DNA from: Xanthocytophaga agilis | GTDB lineage: Bacteria > Bacteroidota > Bacteroidia > Cytophagales > 172606-1 | NCBI RefSeq assembly: GCF_030068605.1 | Contig: NZ_JASJOU010000007.1 | Location: 1 to 64,000 of the forward strand | Reading direction: 5' to 3' | DNA: 64,000 nucleotides | Part shown: one piece after another, positions 35,501 through 45,019 of the stretch | How the letters are laid out: each line of letters starts with the position of its first letter | How positions within the stretch are numbered: the first letter of the stretch is position 1 | Program-made: the position numbers and the translations under genes | Notes under the pieces: generated by a model | What the model was told of the DNA's origin: nothing | The model's input: only the letters and a program-made list of their open reading frames with translations | Databases searched by the model: none

Positions 35501-36691
35501 CCAACTGTAGTCATCATAGTAGTTAACTAAATTCACCTGTGTATCTGTTACAGAAGGATAGGCATTATTGGTATAGCCAAACACAGAACCTGTACGAGAT
35601 TCAAATGGGGTACTGCTCGCAGCCGCAGATCGCAGATCGGTAAGTGCACTGGTAAGTGTCATTTCGCCCGAAAGTACAACACGACTGAAGACATCGTATT
35701 TGGTAAAAGTCCATTTATTGGTTGCTGCCTGGCGGGCAGTCTGAGTCAGAACAGGTAGATCCACTTTGTTGTAAATGATCTGTGTCCAGCCACCACCCGG
35801 TACCAGCTTTTCAATTACTCTCCCTCTATCATCATAATGATACGCAAATAAAAGTTCACTGTCAACGGCTTCGCTCAAACTCACGGCGGCTGTTGTTATC
35901 TCCACTTTGGTAGCATAGAGTTTAGGCGGAATGACAAATACCAGTTGATCCAGATCATTGTACACATAGGAAGTGACCATCCAGGTAGGAGCTGAAGCAG
36001 TACCTCCATCCTGTACATTTTTCTGAACAACCTTCCCTTCCTTGTCTTTATACTCAATGACCAGATGCTGATTTTCATCCATAATCTGGGTTTTGAATAA
36101 TTCTCCACCAGCATAAAAGCCTGCAGAAGCCAGTGAAGCCGTGTTGATACCGCTGGCAGCGGAAGCCGTCCACAAACGCACATTGTCACTGGAAGCAGAG
36201 ACCAGATACTGTGTCTTTACTGGTCTGTCGGCTGTCCGCCAGGCATCCCCTGCCCCATACTGGCTAAGTACCCGATTGAGAGGAGACGCCTCATAGACAG
36301 GTTGTACAAAAGCATTAGTTTCTCCATAAAAGCTAACGGCCTGTGCAGGTTGATCGCTAACCAGTTCTCCGGTAGCAGTTGTAACCGGAGTAGGCAAGTA
36401 GGTACGATCCGTCCGGCCAAAGGCATCATAAGTTATCGAAGTAACCACATCTCTTTTAGATACTGACTGCCCTGGTCTGGGCAATGCCCCCTGGTATTGC
36501 ACCGATTGGATAGGTCGTCCTAGTCCATCCACATAGTCAATAGTAGTGACCGCTTGTGTACCATTGGCTCCTCGAAAGGTGCTTGACTGCACATAGTTCT
36601 GAGAAGAACTTGGCGTCTGTGCCCATAATGGTAGGTTGCCAGCTAGCGTAGTCAGAAAGAACAATGCCAGGCATTGAAAATGATTTCGCAT
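32504..36691 (-). CDS. RHS-repeat protein with DUF6443 N-terminus
   Basis: The product is 1395 residues with a signal peptide ([20 protein letters not shown]). A DUF6443 domain follows ([20 protein letters not shown]), then many YD/RHS repeats such as [26 protein letters not shown] and [12 protein letters not shown]. The RHS-associated core is [20 protein letters not shown] followed by DPASEEE, ending near HNDPDGK. The last 203 residues are a separate Gly/Ala/Val/Lys-rich tail ([19 protein letters not shown]) with no nuclease or other toxin motif that I recognise. RHS proteins make a hollow shell that can hold a C-terminal toxin or act in contact and adhesion. Gaps: 117 bp to the gene before it, 13 bp to the one after. 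Confidence 0.9.
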   Translation of the reverse strand: [1395 protein letters not shown]

Positions 36692-36738
36692 ATAGTGTTA
36701 GATAGAAGATTCGTATGTATGGATATGTCCGATCTAGC

Positions 36739-36773
36739 CCTCGATCTGAAAAAATCTATTTTCCAGATCGAGG
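36739..36773. other. Stem-loop between the two RHS-type genes
   Basis: CCTCGATCTG and CAGATCGAGG form a perfect 10-bp stem around an AT-rich 15-base loop. There is no U tract on the minus strand, so it may be a weak terminator or an mRNA-processing or stability hairpin that sets the ratio of the two proteins. Confidence 0.5.
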
Positions 36774-36808
36774 AGATTATCGGATTATAGTACTAGTTTA
36801 GTTACAAC

Positions 36809-39800
36809 TCACTCTTTGTAATGATACTGATAGGATTTGAGCAGGTTTCCTGGCTGATTATTCACTCGATCTCTCACTGTCTGCAAACGTTGAAAAGCAT
36901 CATACTCATAATAGGTTGTTACCCCATTGGGATCAGTCACCGACGTCACACCTACCAGCGGATTATAGGTATAGATGGAAATGAGTGCATTTGTCATACT
37001 GGAATGAGTACGAAGGGTGGTTAAGGTAGCACGAATCGCTGCTTCATCACTAAGTGCATTGAGCTGGGCTTCACTAACTCCCTGAGCCGCTAAAGCAGTG
37101 AGTACTTCGCTGTAGGTAGCATTCTTGATTTCAGCAATAGGATAGGTTTTATTATATCCCCACAGATATACACTATTAATATCTCCATCTTTGGCCTGTT
37201 CAAGCAAATTGCCACTGGCATCATAGCCATTGAAATGGACTTTCGCTTCGAGTGGTCCTGTTCCTAACTGTTGTTCAATCAGGGAAGGCTGTATCAGCTT
37301 GCTATCTGAAAACCAATCGGTATAGGTAATACGGGTACGGCTAACCGGGTTACCATTGATTGTTTTGCTAGCCTCTATCACAGAAGCTGTCATATTACGA
37401 TTGACCATTTTCTGATAAATGGATTCTGTCGCAGCTTTCTCATGTGGATACTGGAATGTTTCTACAATGGTTTGCTGTTTACTATTAGTAGAGGTTTTCT
37501 GTGTTAAATTCAGATGGGAAGGACTTTGATAGTCAAAATTTTCTACAATAGTATTTTCATTACCCTGATCGTCAATTGTTTTTTTCTCACTTGAGGTCAA
37601 AAACATATAACCACTCTCTATTGGGTAAGTAAAGAAAACAAAATCCGCTGATACAGCACCAGGCGTTTGCGTTAAACAACCACTGTGGCTGTATCTCATC
37701 TGAAATTTAGTGTTTGAAAACGAAGTTTGACGATTGAGCACATAGTTGTTCTTTACCTTAGTAATAGGTTTAAAAACATCATTTTCGACTTTGCCACTTT
37801 GCTCCTCCAGCAAAAGTCCTGACCTCCATGCATTGGATACGAAAAACTGACCTAATGCATTAAATTCAGCAGGAATAGCAAGTGACTGATCCGGTTCTAC
37901 CGAAAACTGAGAAACCTGTTTTCCATTTTTACCACCATTTTCCGAAACCTGATATTTAGTGACATAGTCATATACTACAGGACTACCACTCATCTGTGAA
38001 ATAGGAATTAGATTAGAAGACTGATAAGTTCGAGCAGGCGAGCTCGTAGAGTAATAATCACATAAGCTACTACATAATGCTCCATCTTGAGACCATTCAC
38101 TTCCCGTTCTAAATTTAACATTAGCATAATTGATATAAATAGCGTAGCTGGTAGTAAGTAATTTACCAATACCATCTTCTTTCTGTCCGTACTTATACAA
38201 ATCTTTATTAATAAAGTTACCATTATGATCATAATTGGTAATAGATGCAATCCGCAATCCACCTTCAGAGCGTATATCTTTCTGTTTTGTGTCTGAAACA
38301 TACTGAATAGTAGCATTTACAGTAACAGCTTGAACTTGTGGAGTTGTAGGCCTGCTAGGATCTGTTGATACAGAGGCATGAATCTTATACGTATGTCCAG
38401 GTACCAATGGCCACAAAATAGGCCATTGACCAGAGCTAACTGTCTCCGAGGCGTTTGCATGGCCAATAGATTCAACTTCACCAGTTGTTACATCTTCAAT
38501 TTTTATATAAGGACGCTCTACGATGCCAGTGACATTATAGGGTGAAAGATAATACTGAATGGTTGCATCTTTAGCATAGGGTTCATCTTCAGCAACAGTA
38601 AACTCTGTCATACTATAATTAACATTGCCTGGATGCCATCCTGAAGCACCTGCACTAAATGTCTTTTTTTCAACCTTTGGCTCTTCCATCTCAAACTGGT
38701 GGGGCTCAAATTCAAAGACAGTTTTTCCTCCTGTAGGATATTTAATTTCTTTAATCATACAAGCCTTCATCATAGTAGGATTGGACGATCTATTCGCGTT
38801 GCCAAACTTATAATACCTACCGCCTAGAACCGTCTCAGTAACAGGCATTAAGGTAACATTGTCAGTAGCACCATTATTAAATCCCCATCGGTCTTGACCA
38901 TTATTATTCACTGGAGCCATTTGTGTGGTTTCATAGGTAAGTGTGTAAGCCTGTGGAGGAGTTGTCTGATCCGAACCATAAATTGTCACCTGATCAAGAC
39001 GCAATCGATCATAATTGCGGAAAAAGTTAATAGGATCATCACTAGGTTTGGGATAAGAAAAATAAGTATGACTTAAAACTACCTTCTTAATCAGAGTATA
39101 TCCTGTTGCTGTTTTTTGGAATACCTGTATCTCTTTTAATCTTGCAGCTAAGGAGAAATCAATTCTGTCACATTCATAGAGAAAATCTACTTTTCCAGTT
39201 TTGAATACTATCGAACTTACATTCAAAGCTTGAAAGCTGTATCTTTCCATTGAGGAAGTAATAGTATTAGGTTCACCATACATAAGCACTTCCTCCTTTG
39301 GATGGCAAGGTCCGGTTACCCGAGCTTTAGCCCCAATGGCTGTAGAATAATTGGTTGTATAATAGAATGACTGACCACAATCAGGTGTATATGAGAATGA
39401 GATTTCATCAACACCTGTTGCAGATGTAATTTTGGAAGCGTGCCAGGTACTTACATATGGAAGAATCTGCCTATTATATCCAGCAGCATAAGAATCTTGA
39501 GAAACTCTTTCTGTTTGGTCAAAAGTATAGCTTACACCTTGATTAGTTGTGATAAGAAAACCACCTTCTGTTCTTTTGGTAATCTTATTATCACTCAAAG
39601 GAATTTGAAAAATACTTTTATCTTTCTGAAACACAAATTTGCCACTACTACCTACTAAATTATAAGAAAACTGATCTGGCTCTATATCTCTATTTCCTCT
39701 GTAAACATCATAATACATTGTATAGTATTGATTAATAGTAGCTCCGTTATCTGTTAGATCAGGATTATTTAGAAAACCCCAACTATCCTCATCTGGCAAT

Positions 39801-40129
39801 CCTACCATGTTACGGGAAACCTGAGGATCAGCAGAAAGAGACCATCCTAATCCTACGTTGGAGGCTACTTCATTGACCCTAAAGCCTGCACTATGGTAAT
39901 TCAAGGAGATAGGCAGATTTATTCCACCCACGTTAATTTCAAAAATAGGAATACTTATATTGGGTACTCCAGTATGTAAGCTCACAGGGATATTACCAAA
40001 CTTTCCTAAACTACCTGCATTAGGAGGTTGTGGGGCTATGGTTCTTATTCCTGTAGTATATTCTGGTGTCTGCGCCTGCAGTGTTCCAATACATGCACTC
40101 AATAATATAAAGTAGATTAAATACCGCAT
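36809..40129 (-). CDS. Giant secreted RHS/YD-type companion protein
   Basis: The product is 1106 residues with a signal peptide (YLIYFILLSACIGTLQA). The N-terminal part carries a pattern seen ahead of RHS genes in Bacteroidota: GKFGNIPVSLHTGVPNISIP, then LPISLNYHSAGFRVNEVASN and VGLGWSLSADPQVSRNM. The middle is unassigned beta-rich sequence. The end has YD-type repeats (VTDPNGVTTYYEYDAFQRLQ). It ends in HYKE without a DPxG core or a variable tail, unlike the next gene. The two probably act together at the cell surface, this one supplying the N-terminal half of an RHS-like shell (inference). Confidence 0.82.
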   Translation of the reverse strand: MRYLIYFILLSACIGTLQAQTPEYTTGIRTIAPQPPNAGSLGKFGNIPVSLHTGVPNISIPIFEINVGGINLPISLNYHSAGFRVNEVASNVGLGWSLSADPQVSRNMVGLPDEDSWGFLNNPDLTDNGATINQYYTMYYDVYRGNRDIEPDQFSYNLVGSSGKFVFQKDKSIFQIPLSDNKITKRTEGGFLITTNQGVSYTFDQTERVSQDSYAAGYNRQILPYVSTWHASKITSATGVDEISFSYTPDCGQSFYYTTNYSTAIGAKARVTGPCHPKEEVLMYGEPNTITSSMERYSFQALNVSSIVFKTGKVDFLYECDRIDFSLAARLKEIQVFQKTATGYTLIKKVVLSHTYFSYPKPSDDPINFFRNYDRLRLDQVTIYGSDQTTPPQAYTLTYETTQMAPVNNNGQDRWGFNNGATDNVTLMPVTETVLGGRYYKFGNANRSSNPTMMKACMIKEIKYPTGGKTVFEFEPHQFEMEEPKVEKKTFSAGASGWHPGNVNYSMTEFTVAEDEPYAKDATIQYYLSPYNVTGIVERPYIKIEDVTTGEVESIGHANASETVSSGQWPILWPLVPGHTYKIHASVSTDPSRPTTPQVQAVTVNATIQYVSDTKQKDIRSEGGLRIASITNYDHNGNFINKDLYKYGQKEDGIGKLLTTSYAIYINYANVKFRTGSEWSQDGALCSSLCDYYSTSSPARTYQSSNLIPISQMSGSPVVYDYVTKYQVSENGGKNGKQVSQFSVEPDQSLAIPAEFNALGQFFVSNAWRSGLLLEEQSGKVENDVFKPITKVKNNYVLNRQTSFSNTKFQMRYSHSGCLTQTPGAVSADFVFFTYPIESGYMFLTSSEKKTIDDQGNENTIVENFDYQSPSHLNLTQKTSTNSKQQTIVETFQYPHEKAATESIYQKMVNRNMTASVIEASKTINGNPVSRTRITYTDWFSDSKLIQPSLIEQQLGTGPLEAKVHFNGYDASGNLLEQAKDGDINSVYLWGYNKTYPIAEIKNATYSEVLTALAAQGVSEAQLNALSDEAAIRATLTTLRTHSSMTNALISIYTYNPLVGVTSVTDPNGVTTYYEYDAFQRLQTVRDRVNNQPGNLLKSYQYHYKE

Positions 40130-40194
40130 ATGAGTAAAGTTCGTTAGCTTTTCGGTTTGATAGGTATATTTTGGATAATAGTATACTAAATAGC

Positions 40195-41877
40195 TTATTT
40201 ATTTCCCCACCCTCTGGTGACCCATTCAGGAACTAATGTTTTGGACATATTCAGGCGAAGTTTGCTCAGCTCTGTCTGAGATAAAAGAGAAGTATCCAAT
40301 CGAAAACTTTCCAACTGCTTTAACTCTCCCAAGCCATCGGGCAGCTTCTCTAACGGATTACCTTCCAGCCCAATGCTTTTCAGATTGGTCAGTTTGCCTA
40401 CACTTTCAGGTAAGGATGTTAACTGATTTTTATCCAGATGTAATCCCTGTAACTGGCTTAATCCTCCCAGGCTTTCCGGCAAAGAAGCCAGTCCATTCTG
40501 ATTCAGATTCAACTGCTTGAGCTTACTCAACTCACCTAAACTTTCGGGTAAAGCACTCAGCTTGTTTTGTGACAATTGTAAACTTTCCAGGTTTTTCAAC
40601 TTGCCTAACTCGGGCAACTGTGTCAGTTTGTTGTCTGTCAGATTCAGCGAAGTAAGCTTATCCATATTACCCAGTTCTTTAGGCAAGGATTCCAGTCTAT
40701 TGCCGGATGCGGAAAAACGGGTCAACTCTTTCAGATTGCCCAGTGAAGAAGGTAGTCCCTTCAAGGCGTTACTGCCTATATCGAGTGATCCCAGTTTATT
40801 TAGATTTCCCAGACTTTCTGGCAGAGCTGAAAGCTGATTGCCATGCAGATTCAACTGCTGAAGACTTTTCAGATTACCTACACTCTCTGGCAGAGACGTT
40901 AGTTTAGTTTGCATGGCTGTCAGCTCTTTTAGATTACCCAGCTTCCCAATCTGTTCGGGAAGTCTTTCCATCGGATTCAGACTCAGTGTCAACTCTTGCA
41001 AGCTGCTCAGATCGCCAATCTCTGAAGGCAGAGTGGATAGTTGGTTATTGGTCAGATTCAGCGATTGCAAACTTTTTAATTCAGAAATGGAAGAAGGCAC
41101 CGATTGCAGATAGCCATTGCTCAGATTCAATTCTTTCAGATTGGCAAACGAACCAATCGAAGATGGTACCTCTTTCAATCCACTCAGTTCCAGACGCATC
41201 ACCTGCGAAGGATTTTTCAGCGCTTCTTCAATCGATGTATACACAGGCAGTTTAGCCAGTTCTTCTTTGCGAAGAGGTATATTGCCTAAGGCATTACCTC
41301 TGAGTTCCAATTCTGAAACATGAGAAAACTTTTCCAGGGGTGCTCCCAGAGTTTTGAGCTGGTTATTAGCCAATTTCAACACCTGCAGTTTAGGCAAAGC
41401 CATCAGTGAATCAGGCAGGCGGGTGAGTTGATTGGACTCGACATTGAGCACTTGCAAAGATTTAAGTTTGCCCACAGAAGAAGGCAGACTTTTAAGTTGA
41501 TTGCCTGACAAATGAAGCTCTTCGAGTTGATTGAGATTGCCAATCGAAGCAGGCAGTTGAGTCAGTTTGCTGTTTTTAATCTGAAGTACTTTCAGATTAG
41601 TAAGTTTGCCAACGGAAGAGGGCAGTGAATCGATCTGAGACAATACGAGCACTTTCACCTTTTGGGGATGACGCAATGCCTGTTTCAGATCGGTATAGAC
41701 TCCTTCCTGAACAGACAAACTATCTGTAAGTGTTTTTTCAGCCTGTGGTTGATCCGCAACCTGACTTTTAGTGATCGTTTGTTTTGGTGACTGCTTTGAC
41801 TGGGCAGAGAGAGTCTGTGGATTTACACAGAACAGACTTGCTCCAAGCAATCCCAGAGGCAGAATGCGTCGAAACAT
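40195..41877 (-). CDS. Secreted leucine-rich-repeat protein
   Basis: From ATG 41877 the product is 560 residues; the open frame before it starts only with TTG. The signal peptide is FRRILPLGLLGASLFCVNPQ. From about residue 80 to the C-terminus it is built of some 20 LRR units of 23 residues with the plan LxxLPxSLGNLxxLxxLxLxxNxL. One interruption near residue 215 (LPVYTSIEEALKNPSQVMRL) repeats the N-terminal cap sequence (VYTDLKQALRHPQKVKVL), so the protein looks like two LRR arrays joined. It is likely a protein- or glycan-binding surface receptor. It lies 60 bp after the LamG gene and 65 bp before the RHS companion, on the same strand. Confidence 0.9.
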   Translation of the reverse strand: MFRRILPLGLLGASLFCVNPQTLSAQSKQSPKQTITKSQVADQPQAEKTLTDSLSVQEGVYTDLKQALRHPQKVKVLVLSQIDSLPSSVGKLTNLKVLQIKNSKLTQLPASIGNLNQLEELHLSGNQLKSLPSSVGKLKSLQVLNVESNQLTRLPDSLMALPKLQVLKLANNQLKTLGAPLEKFSHVSELELRGNALGNIPLRKEELAKLPVYTSIEEALKNPSQVMRLELSGLKEVPSSIGSFANLKELNLSNGYLQSVPSSISELKSLQSLNLTNNQLSTLPSEIGDLSSLQELTLSLNPMERLPEQIGKLGNLKELTAMQTKLTSLPESVGNLKSLQQLNLHGNQLSALPESLGNLNKLGSLDIGSNALKGLPSSLGNLKELTRFSASGNRLESLPKELGNMDKLTSLNLTDNKLTQLPELGKLKNLESLQLSQNKLSALPESLGELSKLKQLNLNQNGLASLPESLGGLSQLQGLHLDKNQLTSLPESVGKLTNLKSIGLEGNPLEKLPDGLGELKQLESFRLDTSLLSQTELSKLRLNMSKTLVPEWVTRGWGNK

Positions 41878-41937
41878 ATAAATAGTAGATTTAGAGTGCA
41901 ATGAGTAGTAAATAGACTTGTGGCTGTTTGGAATACG

Positions 41938-43902
41938 TTATTGTTGTACCACATCATCTGATACGGTAGCCATGTTGATCTGAGAGCCAGCCGGAGCCTG
42001 ATTGGTGATCTTCACCTGCTTCCTGAAGATATTACCGCCATTACTTACATCTGTACCACTACCTGTTTTAGTGATCGTCACATCGGAGTTGAAAGTAGAA
42101 CCATTCAGTTTAATATGTGGAGTTTTGGCTGTAACAGGTCCTATGAAAGAGGTTAGTTTATCGAAAATAAGCGTCCCCGTGTTGGTTTCTGTTCCCCCTG
42201 AAGATAGATCTATTGTTGTCATTGCCGTTGTCTGGAATTGACAGTTGGCGAAAGCTAAATTGCCCTTGAGAAATTTCGTAATATTTAATGAAGCAGTTGG
42301 CATAAAAATACACGAAACGGGTGACGCATAATCTCCAAAACGAACTTCCACCGGGCTTATATTTGTATTGGAAGTACTATTATTGGAAATAGTAATAGGG
42401 CCATAAAATCGGTTATACCGAGTTCCTCCTCCGCTTTTATTATTGTTATCATATCCTAGATAAATGGAACTTCCATACGTGGTTGCGCCTATATTATTAA
42501 TATTTAAAATCACTGCCTGTTCAAAGGTTGCAGATCCTTTTTGACCATTAGAGATTATGATTGGACCTACAGAATTATGATTTACCACTACATTTCCCTT
42601 AAAAAGCAGGTTATCTCCCCCTATCACAAAAAAATCCCATGCATTCTGATTGAAGGTAGCTGTTCCTGTAACAGTAACAAGTGGAATCGGGTTGGCATTG
42701 CCATAGCCAAAATAAATCCGATAGGCATTATTCGTAACTGTCAGATTCCCATTAAAGAAATCACTTTCCGAGCTGGCAGTCTGGAGTATACCATTGCCTC
42801 CCGGGCTATTGAGAATGGTAGTATTTCCATTAAAGGTATTTCCTCCTGCCCAATTTCCGGTTCCTGATCCGTTTCGCTCCAGTGTAATATCACCGGTTAC
42901 AGTAGTCCGATAAAGTTGATTGAAAAGCAAAGATGTCAGCCTTCCTCCATTACTGGTAATAGAAGTACTTCTGATTTGCAGATCCCGTAAGGTAGTTAGT
43001 GTATAGGTACCAATATCGAACTTAGCCCCTGTATTCAGTGTCAGATTTTTTACAGTTGTAGTGGTAGCCAGTTTAGGACAGGTGGTACAGGAATTGACTA
43101 CTGCATCATCATAGGTAGAAGGGATACCTGCAGGAGTCCAGTTGGCAGCTGTATTCCAGTCTGTACTGACAGATCCATTCCAGGTGTAAGCTGCAGGAGT
43201 ACTCGGATAAGCATATAAATTAAAAATGTCTGCTTCACTCAAGGCTCTTTCGTATAATCGTACCTCATCTATTTTACCCCGTATGGCATTGGCCGCTGTA
43301 GTGCTTCCTATAAAAAAGCCAGTCCAGGCTACAGGAGCCGTCATCGTTTTACTTACAACTAGATTACTGTTTTTGTACAATTTTCCTGTCCCAGCCGAAT
43401 AAGTAAACACAAAGTGCTGCCATTGATTTAAGGCTAAGGTTCCTGCTGCTATGTTTGTAGGTGTCCCCATTCGTGTAGCCACATCGGTTCCTACCCACAA
43501 ACCTCCTGTGGCATCCGAATGAAACAGAAACGCGTTCCATCCATTGATAGCTCCTGCCAGGGTCATATTGGTTCCGTAGGAAGTAGGATTCACCCAAAAA
43601 GAAACAGTAAAACCAGTAGTAGCGGGATTCCAGCTCCAGCCACTGGCAGCGGCAGCCCATCCCTGATTGGATACCCACTCCAGAGAAGAATTTACTTTGC
43701 CTGCACTTGAAGCAGGGGTAGTTCCGGTTATGGTACCCGAATAAGTACCTGTCTGATCTATAAGTGGGCTATTTACTGGATTGTCATCCATATTCCAGTA
43801 AACTTTTAAACCTGTAGTAATATTCTGGGCATTTAGGTTCACAACAATTCCCAGGTTAATAACAAGGCAAATACAAAAACGATAAAAGTACACGTAGTTC
43901 AT
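41938..43902 (-). CDS. Secreted LamG-domain protein with beta-helix-like C-terminal region
   Basis: From ATG 43902 the product is 654 residues with a signal peptide (YRFCICLVINLGIVVNLNA). A concanavalin-like LamG domain covers about residues 25-240 (LKVYWNMDDNPVNSPLIDQT, FTVSFWVNPTSYGTN, LNQWQHFVFTYSAGTGKLYK and GKIDEVRLYERALSEADIFN). A short YTWNGSVSTDWNTAANWTP block follows, then some 360 residues of Asn/Thr/Gly-rich repeats like a beta-helix (FNGNLTVTNNAYRIYFG). The end (NMATVSDDVVQQ) is abrupt and lacks a T9SS sorting domain, so it may be truncated compared with relatives. It is the first gene of the five-gene minus-strand cassette. Confidence 0.82.
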   Translation of the reverse strand: MNYVYFYRFCICLVINLGIVVNLNAQNITTGLKVYWNMDDNPVNSPLIDQTGTYSGTITGTTPASSAGKVNSSLEWVSNQGWAAAASGWSWNPATTGFTVSFWVNPTSYGTNMTLAGAINGWNAFLFHSDATGGLWVGTDVATRMGTPTNIAAGTLALNQWQHFVFTYSAGTGKLYKNSNLVVSKTMTAPVAWTGFFIGSTTAANAIRGKIDEVRLYERALSEADIFNLYAYPSTPAAYTWNGSVSTDWNTAANWTPAGIPSTYDDAVVNSCTTCPKLATTTTVKNLTLNTGAKFDIGTYTLTTLRDLQIRSTSITSNGGRLTSLLFNQLYRTTVTGDITLERNGSGTGNWAGGNTFNGNTTILNSPGGNGILQTASSESDFFNGNLTVTNNAYRIYFGYGNANPIPLVTVTGTATFNQNAWDFFVIGGDNLLFKGNVVVNHNSVGPIIISNGQKGSATFEQAVILNINNIGATTYGSSIYLGYDNNNKSGGGTRYNRFYGPITISNNSTSNTNISPVEVRFGDYASPVSCIFMPTASLNITKFLKGNLAFANCQFQTTAMTTIDLSSGGTETNTGTLIFDKLTSFIGPVTAKTPHIKLNGSTFNSDVTITKTGSGTDVSNGGNIFRKQVKITNQAPAGSQINMATVSDDVVQQ

Positions 43903-44084
43903 TTTATTATATAACTGATTTAAAATTAAACACATATATTACTAAAAATGATAAAAAAAATAATCATCATTACTGTGCACTCCGCTATCCAGTAAGATAC
44001 CTCCTATCCAATTATATCTTTAATAACCAAATACGCCCTATCATAAACATTCATCATGAAAAATATTTATAAATATAAATCATA

Positions 44085-44113
44085 CAAAAATACATTTAAA
44101 TAATACAATACAA
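44085..44113 (-). promoter_or_regulatory. Probable promoter of the LamG-LRR-RHS cassette
   Basis: On the minus strand, TTG (44113-44111), an 18 bp spacer and TATTTTTG (44092-44085) fit the Bacteroidota promoter plan. The leader to the LamG start would be about 175 bases. The region is AT-rich, so a chance match is possible. Confidence 0.4.
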
Positions 44114-45019
44114 GAAATACTAATAAATGGAATATAAGAATTGAATAGAACAGGCGATGAAAACAACAGAGAAAAGAGCTAGTCAGATTACCAACACAGG
44201 AATAACCATATACTGGACATTGACAGAACAAGTGATAGGTAAGAACACCAGTTAATCAGGATAACTCAATCTCTTATTCAACGTCAAACCCATTCCTGCA
44301 GAATAGGCTAAGAAGAAATCTTACATAGGTGGAGCTTATTGATTTTTTACAGGGATAAATGAGATATACCAGGATTTATCAGTCATTTCTTTCATAGGAA
44401 AGAAATAAAATTCAGTAGTGATAAAACCGTTTTTATGGATGTATTTGAGTTATTGGTTATAGGAGAGACAAATTTACAGCAGCTATTCTACACTAAAAAC
44501 AGATTTTCTCTACAATGTAATATTTGAGATAAACTTATCTGGTGCTTAAAAAGAGAGGACTATTAATTCTAAAATGAAAGAATAGTAAACATTTTTTCTT
44601 TTACAGCTGACATTTTTTTCGACAAGAAACCATCACAGTAAAAGGGTAGCTTTGTCACAAAACAACAAAAATCTCATTGCTAGATAGTTAGCCAAACAAA
44701 ATATGGAACACAAACCAATGGTCTGATTACACTCAACAGAAAATATATTTTTCAACACTGTAATAAATCTGCTCAAAAAATATTGGAGTAAGTAGATCTT
44801 CTACTTTCAAAGGTGTTAACCTGGATAGTTATCTTACATAGAGTATGCTGTATAAGTAACTACAATTGGTTACCTCTCAAGGATAATTCTATTGGGATAG
44901 TATTCTATAGAAATGAATGAATAAGTTTTGTAAAAGGAATGGGGGTACAAGAAGGCTGTATTTGTACATATAAGTGGATATTCAGCACAAAATTCATAAT
45001 AGTAGTGAATCATGTCCCT
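44114..45019. other. Gene-free AT-rich stretch
   Basis: About 900 bp with no ORF of quality, no shared repeat and no clear hairpin. Together with the decayed yjbQ and the family B element that follow, it forms a desert from 43.9 to 46.0 kb and may be the edge of a past insertion or deletion. Confidence 0.5.

Noticed and set aside
40195-41877. Periodic 69-bp DNA repeats resembling a repeat array
   Set aside because: They are the coding repeats of the leucine-rich-repeat protein, not a CRISPR or satellite array.
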